A DNA stretch of 64,000 bases. It comes from Rachicladosporium sp. CCFEE 5018. Taxonomy: Eukaryota; Ascomycota; Dothideomycetes; Cladosporiales; Cladosporiaceae. This document shows, in pieces, positions 53,557 to 64,000 of this stretch; the first letter of the stretch is position 1; every line of letters begins with the position of its first letter. The stretch is from positions 62,001-126,000 of the forward strand of contig KZ111154.1 of assembly GCA_002077045.2 (NCBI GenBank), written 5' to 3'. A program made the position numbers and the translations under genes. The notes beneath the pieces are model-generated. The model was not told where the DNA came from. It saw only the letters and a list, made by a program, of their open reading frames with translations, and searched no databases.

Positions 53557-54600
53557 TCACGACACCTCCATGCGCATTCGCTTGTCGGTCTTTGAGTCAA
53601 TCTCCATGTCGTCGGCGCCCGCGAAGGCTTCCTCATCGTCCGCAACATCGCGGCTGCGCTTGAGACCTTTCATCTTCCTTGTCTGCAGCTGTGCCAGATC
53701 TTGCTTGCCAACATGGATGCGACCGATCTTGTCACCGATAAAGTCTGTCTCGATGTTCTTCTTCGTCTTGGCCTGAAATGTTTTGTTAGCAAGGTCCTTC
53801 ACAGCTTCAATCACCATAGCGTAGCTTACCTCTGTGCTCTTCGGCTTCCGCATGGCCTCCTTCAGCATATCAGGATCTGCGTCCTTTACTCTACCCACCC
53901 GAAAGTCCAGTCGCGGACCCATCTCCTCAAGCTCCACCTTCGGCAGATTCGAGTTCGTCTTCTTCGTCCGTATGAGATAGCACCGCATGCGAATCATTGG
54001 CTTCACCCCACCGTTCTCCTCTTCCTCGACTGAGAAGTTCATGATATATTGCAGGCCCTCGACATCCAGCTTCTCCACATTAGGTCCCTTGAACATGTCT
54101 AGGAACATTGACTTTGCAAGTGTGTACGCATTCACTGTTAGGCTGTCGAAGGCGCTGCCCGAGAATGACAATAGTGGCTTCAGACCAACTCTTGCCTTCT
54201 CATTCTTGAACTGCGATAACGTCCGCACAGTCTCAGGATCCACAAGCAACTCCAGCATATCCAGTATCTTCGAGTCAAACAATCGCACCAGGGTTAAGCA
54301 ATGCGGCCGCTTCTTCGCATGGCTTGCATACACCATGAAACTCGCATCGTTCTTCTCGCTGAAGAACTCCAAGCTCGTCGCATCTTCAAACGGATGTATC
54401 GGATTCTTCTTGCTGAACTTGACGGCCAGAGGTCGCTTCAGCGCATGAAGATCCGTAAGTACTAGTTGGACGACCTCAGATGTCGAGCTATACTTGAGGA
54501 AGAGTGTTGTTCGAGGGTGCTCCGTATTTTGAGGAGCTTTGTTGTCCAAGAAGCGCTTCGTTCGCGCGTTCTTAGGCTTCACTTGCCGGATTGGAAGCAT
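53557..54600 (-). CDS. RPF2: ribosome production factor 2 (Brix domain)
   Basis: Two exons, 53830-54600 and 53557-53772. The intron 53773-53829 is 57 nt. 328 aa from MLPIRQVKPKNARTKRF, the family's usual start (the frame is open upstream). The intron has GTAAGC, GCTAAC and TTTCAG signals, but its length is a multiple of three and it contains no stop, so frame-based annotation would wrongly translate it. Splicing restores KPKSTE-AKTKKN. The Brix domain spans about residues 28-260 (FLKYSSTSEVVQ, FMVYASHAKKRP, LLSFSGSAFD), and GDKIGRIHVGKQDL and LQTRKMKGLKR are typical of Rpf2. It acts with Rrs1 in the nucleolus, recruiting 5S RNP to pre-60S ribosomes. Divergent from the CCCH gene. Confidence 0.93.
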   Translation of the reverse strand: MLPIRQVKPKNARTKRFLDNKAPQNTEHPRTTLFLKYSSTSEVVQLVLTDLHALKRPLAVKFSKKNPIHPFEDATSLEFFSEKNDASFMVYASHAKKRPHCLTLVRLFDSKILDMLELLVDPETVRTLSQFKNEKARVGLKPLLSFSGSAFDSLTVNAYTLAKSMFLDMFKGPNVEKLDVEGLQYIMNFSVEEEENGGVKPMIRMRCYLIRTKKTNSNLPKVELEEMGPRLDFRVGRVKDADPDMLKEAMRKPKSTEVSYAMVIEAVKDLANKTFQAKTKKNIETDFIGDKIGRIHVGKQDLAQLQTRKMKGLKRSRDVADDEEAFAGADDMEIDSKTDKRMRMEVS

Positions 54601-54856
54601 CTTTGCGGTGTTGCAGATACTGGTTTTCTGGCATGTGATCGTCCTGCCTCGAAAATTGTAAGTCAGTCGCAAAGATCTAATCTGATGGAGTGAAGTCGAT
54701 GGCACGTGATAAGGCGCGGCCCGCCCGATTAGTCACCGCGCCTTTGCACGCGCCACAACATGCGAATGAACTTCTTTGTTGCTCTTCTGCACACCGACGC
54801 TCAACATCGTCTCCATACTTCTGCGCATCACGTAATCCGTGTCAGCATCAATTGGA
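54601..54856. promoter_or_regulatory. bidirectional promoter, RPF2 / CCCH-finger gene
   Basis: 256 bp between two head-to-head start codons, so both promoters must lie here or overlap the leaders. No named element identified. Confidence 0.6.
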
Positions 54857-56239
54857 ATGGCCGACGAGGCAGCAAAGCTGCAGGCGCAGTACGACTCATT
54901 GCAAGCGCGACTTCGGCTTGCGAAAGAGGGCACACAGCAATCGTACTCCTCACCAGATCATCACTATGGTCGTCAACCGTATCGCGGTACCGCAAGATGG
55001 CGAGTCACCCGACTGCGCGCGTTTCCAAACAAGAAGCTTGTCTTGAACGAGCCTGCGACTCCCAATCACATCGACACGGACAACACCTTGCCAACACCGA
55101 AGCAGAAGCCGTCTGCAGCTTCGACAGTATTGCCTCCTGACGGACACGCTGCGGGTACGCCTGCCGTGTCCAGTATGCACACGCCTCCTGTCGCAACATC
55201 CGCGCACGCGTCAACAGCCGTCGGAAAGCGAGAGATCACCATCGAAGGAATCCGATTCCGCATGAAGGAGGATGGGAGCAAACTCTATAGGGTGGATGGT
55301 GAGGGGATTGCCAAACTTGGCCAAGCTTTGGAACATCACGAACTAAACTCAGCAGATCCCCTCACTGCAGCATTGACTACTCCGAAACAGGTCTTCATTG
55401 CAGGCATCGAGTTCCTGCGCTCCAAGAGCGGCAATCTCCTACGCAAGACAGCCATCAACCTCACCGCTCGGTACGAGAACAATGGACCACCGCGAAATGT
55501 ACCTCGAAGCTCACACATCATCACCTCTAGGGCCATCCAAAACACGAAGCCTCAGTGCATCAATTTCACGAAGAACGGTATTTACCCACGAGTGCATCGA
55601 TCAACGACACTTGCAACAGCTTCTGCAACACGATCTTTGCCAACCCTTTCGGCAAGCGCAGCTCATGCTGATCTGACACGTCTCACAGGTACCTGCTACG
55701 ACGGACCGAAATGCAGATACACTCATGACCCGAAGAAAGTCGCCATCTGTAAGACGTACTTCCGCACTGGCGACTGCGCAGATGGTACACGCTGCGACCT
55801 CAGCCACAAGGCGACCTACGAGCGTGTCCCTGCGTGCAGTCATTTCCTCAACGGCAACTGCACGAATGCATCATGCCGCTACGCCCACGTGAATGTATCC
55901 CCCACCCCTCTCGTATGTCGTCCTTTCGCCACCTTCGGCTTCTGCGATAAGGGTAAGCTGTGTGACAAGCGTCATGTCTTCGAATGCCCTGACTATGCGG
56001 AGACTGGCGAGTGCAAGAAGTTCGCTGCAGGCAAGTGCAAGCTCCAGCATGTCACTCGTGCACATGTGGAGCGAAAAGCACGTCGCGATGATGACTCTGA
56101 GGTCGAGTCTGAGGATGAGGAAAATACTAGTGGGAATGATATCGATTCCGATCAGGTGGCAGAGGACGTTGATATGACGGGGATCGACGGCGATAGCCGT
56201 GCGATCTCACAAAACCAGGACTACATCGCTTTCGATTGA
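54857..56239 (+). CDS. five-finger CCCH zinc-finger protein (ZC3H3-like)
   Basis: Exons 54857-55577 and 55689-56239. 423 aa from the ATG at 54857 (MADEAAKLQAQ). The 111-nt intron is in frame and free of stops; it must be removed because it splits finger 1 (QCINFTKNG-TCYDGPKCRYTH). Five consecutive CCCH fingers follow the C-x7/8-C-x4/5/6-C-x3-H spacing: CINF, CKTYFRTGDC, CSHFLNGNC, CRPFATFGFC and CPDYAETGEC. The N-terminus has a short coiled coil and the RAFPNKKLVLN and ITIEGIRFRMKEDGSKLYR segments found in ZC3H3/Smicl-type proteins. The C-terminus is acidic. The animal relative couples nuclear mRNA polyadenylation to export; here that role is inferred. Confidence 0.88.
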   Translation: MADEAAKLQAQYDSLQARLRLAKEGTQQSYSSPDHHYGRQPYRGTARWRVTRLRAFPNKKLVLNEPATPNHIDTDNTLPTPKQKPSAASTVLPPDGHAAGTPAVSSMHTPPVATSAHASTAVGKREITIEGIRFRMKEDGSKLYRVDGEGIAKLGQALEHHELNSADPLTAALTTPKQVFIAGIEFLRSKSGNLLRKTAINLTARYENNGPPRNVPRSSHIITSRAIQNTKPQCINFTKNGIYPRVHRSTTLATASATRSLPTLSASAAHADLTRLTGTCYDGPKCRYTHDPKKVAICKTYFRTGDCADGTRCDLSHKATYERVPACSHFLNGNCTNASCRYAHVNVSPTPLVCRPFATFGFCDKGKLCDKRHVFECPDYAETGECKKFAAGKCKLQHVTRAHVERKARRDDDSEVESEDEENTSGNDIDSDQVAEDVDMTGIDGDSRAISQNQDYIAFD

Positions 56240-56812
56240 GCGTTCTGCCTTTGCATGGCCCGTGGCTTCATGGCCAGGTTTACTCCCGCGCACAGCATAG
56301 TGAGAGATGAGGCAATGAGAAAAGAGAGACCACCAGAGCGCAGGCTCCCACGGCTGTGATGAGTAAGAATAGCTCGATAGAAAATGTATGCATCAACAGA
56401 ATCAGCATGAAGACAGCTTCCACCCACCCTTCACCAATTGGATTTGTACATAGCCGAACTTGTCGACTATTACCTTCGTGTCTTATGTAGATAGTCTCAT
56501 GAACCCCTCAGGGTCCAGCGTCGTCACACGTTCCAATCAAGCTCGAGCCAAGATCCTCTACCTTTGCAACCTCGAGGCTTCAGCACTGCCTCAACGACAT
56601 TACGCCCAATATAGCAAAAGTAGGGCTTAAGCAACGTAAGTGCTTTTCATTCACTGAATCTTCGATGGGGCTGAAGGCTTAGTCTTGCGTCCAATTCCTC
56701 GTCTGTCCCTTACTACCTTTCTACCTCGATACCCCATGCCGATGCTCAGCAGGACTTGTGAGCTGGCCGACGGTGTTCTAGTTAGACGCTCTGCCTACTA
56801 CTGTCCGTCAAT
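56240..56812. other. intergenic, no gene seen
   Basis: Terminator of the CCCH gene and promoter of the Sel1-repeat gene. Nothing else recognised. Confidence 0.5.
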
Positions 56813-58088
56813 ATGACAGGGCTGAAAGATCTTCTCAAGAAGAAGGATCGGATCACGAAAGAGGAGCAGAACGAGAAGCCAACGAACCTCAATGTCCCCG
56901 AATTCACCTTCTTGCGAACCACGACCGAGACAGAGGAAGTCATACAGCCACCCGACTACCCTGGCGATGAGAAGAAGGGACTAAGGGAGAGCGAAGGCAA
57001 GAAAGAACATCGCAGAACATTGGGCTTCAGGCGATCCTCAGGCGCGGTTTCGAGTAAGGATCTGACTGCCTCACGACGATCGCTGGAGTCAGAGGATGCT
57101 GGAGACGAGAAGGGCGCGAAGACACTGCCCGTGCGACCGAAAAACGAACGGAGACTGTCAGATCGACTTCACTTAGGCGCTAGAGCAAGAAGCAAGTCGA
57201 GTGAGCTAGTGAGCGCACACATTCCCGACGACCTGCCCGAAGCGCCAGACTCGGTCGCTGTGCCGTCAATCACGCTGGATGGTACTGTAGAGAGCAAGGA
57301 AGAAGCAAAAGCCGCAACACTCAAGAAAGAGGCATTATGGGAAAAGCGTGCCACAATTCTCGCATCCTCCAACCCCCTCCTCGAGAGCGAAGAGCAAAGA
57401 CACCAGCTCCAGAACCAGCACGCCCCACAACTGCCCACAACCCGCGATCGCAGTCAAAGCACCATCTCCGACCAAGCAGGCGACGAGAACATCCTCGAAG
57501 CCATCCGCCTGCATGAACTCGGCGACCTCACCCCGTCAACGCAGATGTTCGGCCGCCTCGCAAACCCCAAAGGTCCCAACAACGCCCTCTCACAAGTCCT
57601 CTACGGTCTCGCTTTGCGACACGGCTGGGGAATCCCGCCGGAGCCGGAGAAAGCAATCCACTACCTCTCCCTCGCCGCCTCGAATTCCGCAGCCGTCGAG
57701 CAAGCCGCTCTCGAAGCGGGTATGACGAAGGGAGGTGCCGCAAAGGGCGAGCTGGTACTCGCGATCTTCGAGCTGGCGAATTGCTTCAGGCATGGCTGGG
57801 GGGTCAAGAAGGATCCGCTGGCTGCGAGGCAGTATTATGAGACTGCGGCTAACTTGGGGGATGTGGATGCTATGGATGAGGCGGCTTGGTGTTTCGTGGA
57901 GGGTTTTGGTGGGGCGAAGGACAAGTTCAGGGCGGCGCAGTATTTGAGATTGGCTGAGGGGAAAGGGCATAAGGCTGTGGGCAATTCTTGGTGAGTATAG
58001 GAATGGCTTCGTGTAATTTTTGGGTCGCTGGACGCAGTCACTGACATATGTGTACAGGATATGGAAGGAGAAGTACAATCCGAAGTGA
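56813..58088 (+). CDS. Sel1-repeat protein (Dsf2/Nif1-like)
   Basis: Two exons, 56813-57990 and 58058-58088. Intron 67 nt. 402 aa. The N-terminal half (residues about 1-220) is charged and disordered with Arg/Ser motifs (RRTLGFRRSSG) that could be phosphorylated. The C-terminal half contains Sel1/TPR-like helical repeats: ALSQVLYGLALRHGWGIPPE, ANCFRHGWGVKKDPLAARQY and AAWCFVEGFGGAKDKFRAAQ. The final exon gives SWIWKEKYNPK, a conserved ending in fungal members of this group. Relatives include the cell-cycle/septation proteins Nif1 and Dsf2; scaffold function is inferred, and the individual orthology is not certain. Confidence 0.85.
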
Positions 58089-59556
58089 GACCAGCGGCCT
58101 CCGACCAGTCGTCCTACGGGAAGATCTCTTGATGGGCCAGAGGAGAGCGATCGTTGCATCTCGAGATCTGACATGGCCACAGCAAGACGAATTGTGGACA
58201 ACAATGACTTCGCCTTGATTACCCAGTTCACACGCGGGTCTGGCCATCGCAGTGTACATAAGCACACTCTTGCAGACCGTTCACGCGATTGAGCATGGAA
58301 GTACGTCGTCAAACACGTATGCATGTGAGCACGATCATGATCCGGGAAATGCTACCGCAGCACGTCTGGTATACAGACTCGAATGACCTGTTGCCTCTGC
58401 TCATCGCAGCGCTCCTTTACGATGCCTACTAAAAAGCCCTCGGAACACAGTTTGCACGTCACGCTGATCGAGTGGATGGGGATCATCAAGTTGAATGAGG
58501 CTTGCGAAGCTGTGATCAATGGATGAGCGGGCTGACCGAGATAGTCATCTTCGAGTCAATCGCATCAAGACTGATGATGGCGACAGCCGGGAGCAGTGAA
58601 TCGCAGCGACGACCAGAGGGTGGTGGAAGGATAGGCTGGATAGTCGTGTGCGGGATAAGAGAACCTCGAGATTAATCATACTGGAGATGCGCGGACTGGA
58701 TAGCATAGCAGTGCTCGTATGCGTCTGCCATGACGCTGTGTCTTGAGTGCGATATAGCGAGCATGTTCATCTGGAGTCTAATTCTACATACTGAGTTCTG
58801 TGAGGCCTCGTGTTCGCTCCTCCAATGTTTCGTTACCAGGGTTTTGCATCCTCTGGACTCCAGTTCACTCGCATCTCCATGTGTAGCATGCTCTCGCTTG
58901 ACAAGACATCGTCACTACTGGAGCTTTCCGCACCGCCACGGGCGATGCTGGACTTGCACACACGGCAGTACCTACAACATCGAGAGAACTCTGGTCAAGA
59001 CGGCGCCCACTCCATCGGGACCACCTTGTATATATCCGGTGTACCCATCATGCAGGTACACGTCTTCTCTTGGCTGCATACTAACCCGGTTGGGACCGAC
59101 AGACCTCGGACGCTAAAGTATAGGGGCTCGGTAAGACTGCCGGACGCCGTTCGCAGGCAAGCTTATGCACGCGCTGGCCGAAGAAAGGCAGGCTTGGGCA
59201 ACATTGCCGATTACAGTCGAGCAGAAAATGCGGTGCAACGCGTGCGAAGCGTGTGATCGCACAGACGAATATCGAGCAGGCAATGGCGTCGAAGATTCAC
59301 CGCATACATCATGCCTCGTATAGCTGGAAGCGCCGAAAAGAGACCCTTCTGCGACTCAAATTAGCACGAACTGTGCGCTTTCCAACAGGGCCGTTACACT
59401 ACGCTACGCCATGATGGACGATCGCGGCACGAACGGCTCCACGTTGAATCCATATTGCTTCGATAGGCCCTTGCCATCTTCTTTGATGTCTCTGTGGTAC
59501 GAGTGCAGCGTTGTAGACTCACTTCTCTCATTAATCGTTCGCATTTGATCGCGATC
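58089..59556. other. intergenic, no supported gene
   Basis: Nearly 1.5 kb upstream of laccase copy 2. Plus frames at 58730-59116 and 58810-59256 have no domain or splice support. Probably promoter and non-coding DNA. No AT-rich relic like that beside copy 1 is seen here. Confidence 0.5.
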
Positions 59557-61792
59557 ATGTTATCCTCGAATGTCCTTAGCGGCATCGTTACACTCGCGTC
59601 TTTCGTTTCTGCTTCTGCCTTTGTCCACCGCGACGCACACGAGCGCGTATTCGCGCGACAGAGCTCTTCTTGCATTCAGGTGTCGGTCACATTCAATGAG
59701 CTCAAGTCAACAGCATGGGGAGAGAGCGTGTCGGTCGTGGGCTCGATCGCGCAATTGGGGAACTGGGACACATCGAAGGCCATCTTCATGACCGCGACGG
59801 GATACACGGCGTCGAACCCGCAATGGGTTGCTACTGTGAACATACCTCCGGGCACGAGCTTGTAAGATATGTTGAGTACACAGTGGGGAAGAATTGTTGC
59901 TGACATTGGAAAAGTCAATACAAGTACATCAAGTTCAACACGGACGGATCTGTGCAGTGGGAGTTGGACCCAAATCACTCCTACACTGTGCCGAATTCTT
60001 GCACAACGAACCCGTCGATCAAGGACACATGGCAATCGTCCACGCCCACTTCGACTACATCTACGAAGGCTTCGACGTCGACGGCAACCCCAACACCGAC
60101 TTGCACCAATGGCCCAACTACGAGGAACTGCTGGCAGGGGACCTTCTCAATTGACACTGACTTCGACACGAATTGGTATGTTCGATGTATTGACTATGAC
60201 CTGGGCTCGTGCTGACACAGGTGTTCAGGCCCACCACCGGCCGCACAGTTTCGTATGACTTCGACATTCGCAACACCACTATGTCGCCGGACGGGCATGC
60301 TCGCCAAGTCCTGGCCATTAACAACCAGTACCCAGGTCCCACGATTTACGCCAACTGGGGTGACATGATCTCTGTGACTGTGCATAACAACATGCCCAAT
60401 AACGGTACCTCGATCCACTGGCATGGACTTCGCCAATGGCACAAGGGCAGTCAAGATGGTGTACCGGGTGTGAATGAGTGCCCACTCGCACCTGGACAGT
60501 CGAAGACCTACACCTTCCAGGCGACTCAGTACGGAACGAGCTGGTACCATTCCCACTGGTCGTCCCAGTATGGTGATGGCGTGCTCGGTCCGATCGTGAT
60601 CTACGGCCCGGCTACTGCCAACTATGACATCGACGTCGGACCACTGCCAATCACTGACTGGTACTACCCGACTGTTGCGCAGACTGCTGCCAGGACCATG
60701 CACGTTAACGCTGGGCCGCCCAAAGCGGACAGCGCGTTGATCAATGGTAGCATGGTCATTCAGGGTGCCGGCTCATACTCCCGCACTACCCTGCAGCCCG
60801 GCAAGAGGCATCGTCTCCGTCTGATCAACACTGCCGTCGACAACCACTTCATGGTCTCGCTAGACAACCACGTCATGCAAGTCATCACTAACGACTTCGT
60901 CCCGATCGTGCCGTACAACACCACCCACCTCTTCCTCGGCATCGGACAACGCTACGATGTCATCATCACAGCAAACCAGGCGTCGAGTAACTACTGGTTC
61001 CGCGCTGAGGTTCAGGTCGCTGCAGGCTGCGGTGACAACTGGAACAACGGCAATCTGAATGCCATCTTCTCCTATGCCGGCCAGAGTGGCACGCCCACAA
61101 CCTCAGGCACAAGCTACACTCAGCGCTGCACTGACGAGACGGGCCTGACTCCGTACTGGAACTCCTACGTGCCTGATGGCCAAGTCGCCTCGCAGGTCAC
61201 TCAACTCAACACTTGGCTTAACCAGACCACCAATACCGATGGCTCCCTCACGCTTTACTGGAATGTGAACGGCTCCTCCATGAACGCAGACTGGGCCAAG
61301 CCAACCTATAGCTACATCTACAGCTCTACCTCCAACTGGCCGTCCCGCGCAAACGTCCTGACTCTTCCCACAGAGGCAAAGTGGACATACTGGGTCCTCC
61401 AATCTCAACCAGGAAACCCCTACAACGTCGCAGTTCCCCACCCAATCCATCTCCACGGCCATGACTTCTACATTCTCGGCACAGGCTTCGATACCTGGAA
61501 CACCGGGAAGATCGCGGGTCTGGACTACACCAACCCCACGCGCCGAGACACGGCTATGATGCCTGCAGGGGGCTGGCTGGCGATTGCGTTCCAGACTGAT
61601 AACCCGGGAGCGTGGATGCTCCATTGCCATATTGCTTGGCACGCGGACGAGGGACTGGCTGTGCAGTTCTTGGAGGCGCCGAGCCAGGTCGCTGGGTTCG
61701 ATCCGAAGCCCAGCAACTTCGACAGCCAGTGTGCGGCTTGGAACTCGTATGCGTCTACTGCAGCGTATAAGAAGGGTGATTCTGGGATCTAG
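59557..61792 (+). CDS. CBM20-laccase fusion, copy 2 (complete)
   Basis: Exons 59557-59861, 59915-60175 and 60229-61792; both introns are 53 nt. 709 aa. Signal peptide (LSNVLSGIVTLASFVSASA-like, residues 1-20), then a CBM20 starch-binding domain (about 30-135: VTFNELKSTAWGESVSVVGS, QLGNWDTSKAI, SFQYKYIKFNTDG). A Thr/Ser/Pro linker follows, then a three-cupredoxin laccase. All four copper motifs are intact: HWHG (about 251), WYHSHW (about 293), HPIHLHGHD (about 592) and HCHIAWHADEGL (about 653, Leu at the axial type-1 position). The C-terminus is DSGI, the plug typical of ascomycete laccases. Secreted, oxidises phenols with oxygen. Introns were placed by the conserved CBM20 and laccase joins. 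Confidence 0.93.
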
Positions 61793-62370
61793 AATCGGCA
61801 AGGAATTTGATGTACATGTACATATAAATATAGATGATCCTTCTGGGCTACACAGGACAATTTTGGGTACGAAGACCGATGGCATGGCCTTGGGTAATTA
61901 GTATTCGCATAACATAAGGCATGCAAATATGCACCTTCAACCCAGTCCCCCGCCCGCATCACTTTCCGGACGTTAGCAACACTTGCCACAGCTCGCAAGC
62001 CGACAAAGCATTCATCCGGAACTACGCGACGCCTTTTGACCCGACGACCGCAATGTCGAATTCGTGATGGCTTTGGTCTGTTGAGAAATGTACAATGAGA
62101 CAAAGATCAGTGCCTGGTGCTCTAGCAAACCTGAGAGGCTCAACTCTCACGTCTCATGTCCTTGTAGTCGCTTGCAACGTCCGGCAGTTCAGATTTGCAG
62201 TCTTCATCTTCGCCGTTGCAACATGAGCCAGACTGGACACGAAGAGCCTACAGATGATGCGGCTGCCCCAGAGGACAATGATGACGATCATACCAGGACA
62301 CTCGTTAAATCACTCTACGAGACTATCACTGACAAATTGGACACGCTGACAAACAGGGCGAACGAGCAAC
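61793..62370. other. intergenic with an upstream protein-like frame
   Basis: From 62223 a plus frame starts MSQTGHEEPTDD and encodes about 68 residues ending in a helical stretch (ITDKLDTLTNRANEQHESI). It overlaps the start of the next gene in another frame. It may be the gene's original N-terminus. The rest holds the laccase terminator. Confidence 0.45.
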
Positions 62371-63382
62371 ATGAAAGCATTGGCAAAACGATCGTTGCCA
62401 TCGAACAATACTTTGATCACGGAGACTGATCCTGCGGATGTTGTGCCCAGGGAAACGATGTTCAATCATATCAAGAAGATATGGTCTAAGGAAGATGATG
62501 ACGAGCAAGCCGAGGAACGAGCTCGCAGAGCGGAAGCTGAGGTAAGTGGAAAGACTACTGGGCGACATGGTGATGAAAACTATCTTGAATATAGGCATGC
62601 CCAGTAGTCAAGCAGACGATACTACGTGCAGGGATGAATGATAGACTGACCATGCGACACAGGAGCGAGAGACATTACCAGATTACAAAGGCTACGACTG
62701 GATCCCCGAGCGGGAGTTTCGAGCGACCAGCAACGCAACCGCCGGCAGCCGGCCACTCGGCGTGCAGTCTCGGCTTGATGTCACCGGGGAGCAAGATGAT
62801 TCAGTTCCTGGACACAGGAACACTCGTGCTAAATCACTGGCGCAAAGCATCGCCAAGGCGCGGACTGCGGTGGCCGCAAACGATGATGGTAACTCTTACG
62901 GTGCGTCATCACCTGCAGCGTCGAGAACCAGCCTGCAGCCTTCGGAACGCAAGATCAGTCGTACGAAGATTGAGAAGCGTGACCTCGACAGGATTGACGA
63001 GGGTGACGAAGCAACGGTCGAGCAGGCGCAACGGCCTGGACGTCGAGAAAAGAAGGCAAAGAAGGCACCCACGATAGCGAGTCATCCCGCTGTGACACGA
63101 AACGATATGCTCACAGAGTCTATTGCACCTCAGGCAAAGCCGGCCATAGTTAGGCGAGGTGGTCCACGCAAGCAGCCAACGTCCACCACGTCCACGAAGA
63201 CCGGGCGGCAAGTCTCGACTACCCTCACAGCACCTGTGGCAACAGTCGAAGAGTCCGACGAGGTTCAGGTAGACGACGCCGAAGTCCAAGCTCCTGACTA
63301 TGAAGTCCACGCTGCCGACGGTCAAAGTCAGGCTGCCGAACCCTGGAGTCGAGGCTGCCGATACTACTATGTCGCAGTCTAA
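62371..63382 (+). CDS. hypothetical charged low-complexity protein, frame-disrupted neighbourhood
   Basis: Model: exons 62371-62541 and 62663-63382, intron 121 nt with a GTAAGT donor and CACAG acceptor, 296 aa. Residues show MFNHIKKIWSKEDDDEQAEE, a Glu/Arg/Ala helix, then after the splice ERETLPDYKGYDWIPEREFR, and a Lys/Arg- and Thr-rich disordered remainder. Protein-like sequence exists in a second frame just upstream (from 62223) and in a third frame just downstream. The downstream frame runs from about 63335 to 63554, contains EEASDGIDIRGSASF and a basic KKRR, and ends MLRRR. Each junction looks like a +1 shift, so an ancestral gene of about 62223-63554 may have been broken twice, or the assembly has two indels. 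No domain recognised. Confidence 0.45.
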
Positions 63383-64000
63383 TATGCATGAAGAAGCGAG
63401 TGACGGGATTGATATTCGCGGCTCTGCTTCTTTCAATGCAGCTGAAAGTGTAGCAGCGAGGACAGCTGATGAGGCTAGCGAGCCCAAGAAGCGTCGTGCC
63501 GTTTACTCACCAGCGGAGGGCGCACACAAGCCCGCTATGTTGCGCCGGCGATGAGCGCAAGTTTTCGTGGTACCGTTATTGTGCCATTGGCAGTCTGCTG
63601 ATTGAAGTGAGGTATGATGGTAAGATGGTGCATGTCGATCAGGCTCAAGCTCGAATACCCTTCAGAGTTGTTCATTCTTCTGCGGCCGCGCGAGATCTTC
63701 AGCATGATTTGTGAGCTGTCTGTGTATCAGCCGTAGCCTATGTCCATGAAGTCAGTATGCCATGTGCAGGACGTGCTCCAAATCTCATACGTACTCTTCT
63801 TTCCTGGATTTGGACCTCTCCAGACAGATCGCACCAAGACGTATGTCTCAGGAGCGATAAGTCATTCGACGTCGTTCCACGATCATGCCTATCGTTGCCT
63901 CAACTGCAAGACTAGTCACACATTGCGACACATCGAACGAAGACTTTCAGGAGGGTTCGAGAGTCATAACAATGCGTTATGAAAGGTAGCTCGCCCTGCG
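63383..64000. other. right edge, no supported complete gene
   Basis: 63383-63554 holds the possible C-terminal continuation of the preceding gene in another frame. 63555-64000 shows nothing recognisable. Confidence 0.45.

Noticed and set aside
57590..58324. 244-codon minus frame opposite the Sel1-repeat gene
   Set aside because: Overlaps a well-supported coding exon; composition is that of an antisense shadow.
1..64000. CRISPR array, prokaryotic operon signals or viral genes
   Set aside because: None seen; intron-rich genes and fungal families show nuclear eukaryotic DNA.

Overview
This window is nuclear DNA of a filamentous ascomycete. Genes carry many short GT-AG introns (about 42-147 nt, often with CTGAC/CTAAC-like branch sites). 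Several products are typical of Pezizomycotina: a con-6 conidiation protein, a DSGI-ended ascomycete laccase, BYS1-like and GPI-anchored secreted proteins, and a dynein intermediate chain. Gene style suggests Dothideomycetes, but that is inference. All exon coordinates were derived by hand from splice-site phase and family conservation.

Layout. The left edge (1-1312) is a partial copy of a laccase with an N-terminal starch-binding CBM20 domain. It is cut by a 100-N scaffold gap and followed by AT-rich, RIP-like DNA. A second, complete copy lies at 59.6-61.8 kb in the same orientation, so near-identical genes bracket the window. From 2 to 13 kb, all minus strand: a GPI-anchored secreted protein, a BYS1-like secreted protein, LSM2, an Adp1-like ABC transporter, a secreted PEBP-family protein and an isochorismatase-family hydrolase. 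From 13.7 to 26.7 kb: mitochondrial fission dynamin DNM1, a GT17 glycosyltransferase, a 1084-aa disordered protein, a carboxylesterase, ATP synthase subunit e and the dynein intermediate chain.

The accessory core is 26.7-37.3 kb. Seven minus-strand copies of an unrecognised gene family lie head to tail. The copies whose 5' end is readable begin with a small first exon of about 49-55 codons (148 nt in three copies) encoding a Gly/Val/His/Tyr motif. A disordered Ser/Pro linker and a C-terminal helical domain follow. One copy has expanded a 16-residue unit of that domain into about eight repeats. Three copies are broken. The first-exon motif resembles HET-s-related amyloid motifs in pattern, which makes this the best candidate here for an undescribed (self-recognition or signalling) system.

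From 37.7 to 58.1 kb the content is again housekeeping: a Nudix protein, a monothiol glutaredoxin, a GPI-anchored protein, SDH1 (with an in-frame stop in the middle of an otherwise intact gene), AMP deaminase, threonine aldolase, con-6, a decayed tRNA-Arg, RPF2 divergent from a five-CCCH-finger protein, and a Sel1-repeat protein. The right end holds laccase copy 2 and a low-complexity gene with frame disruptions.
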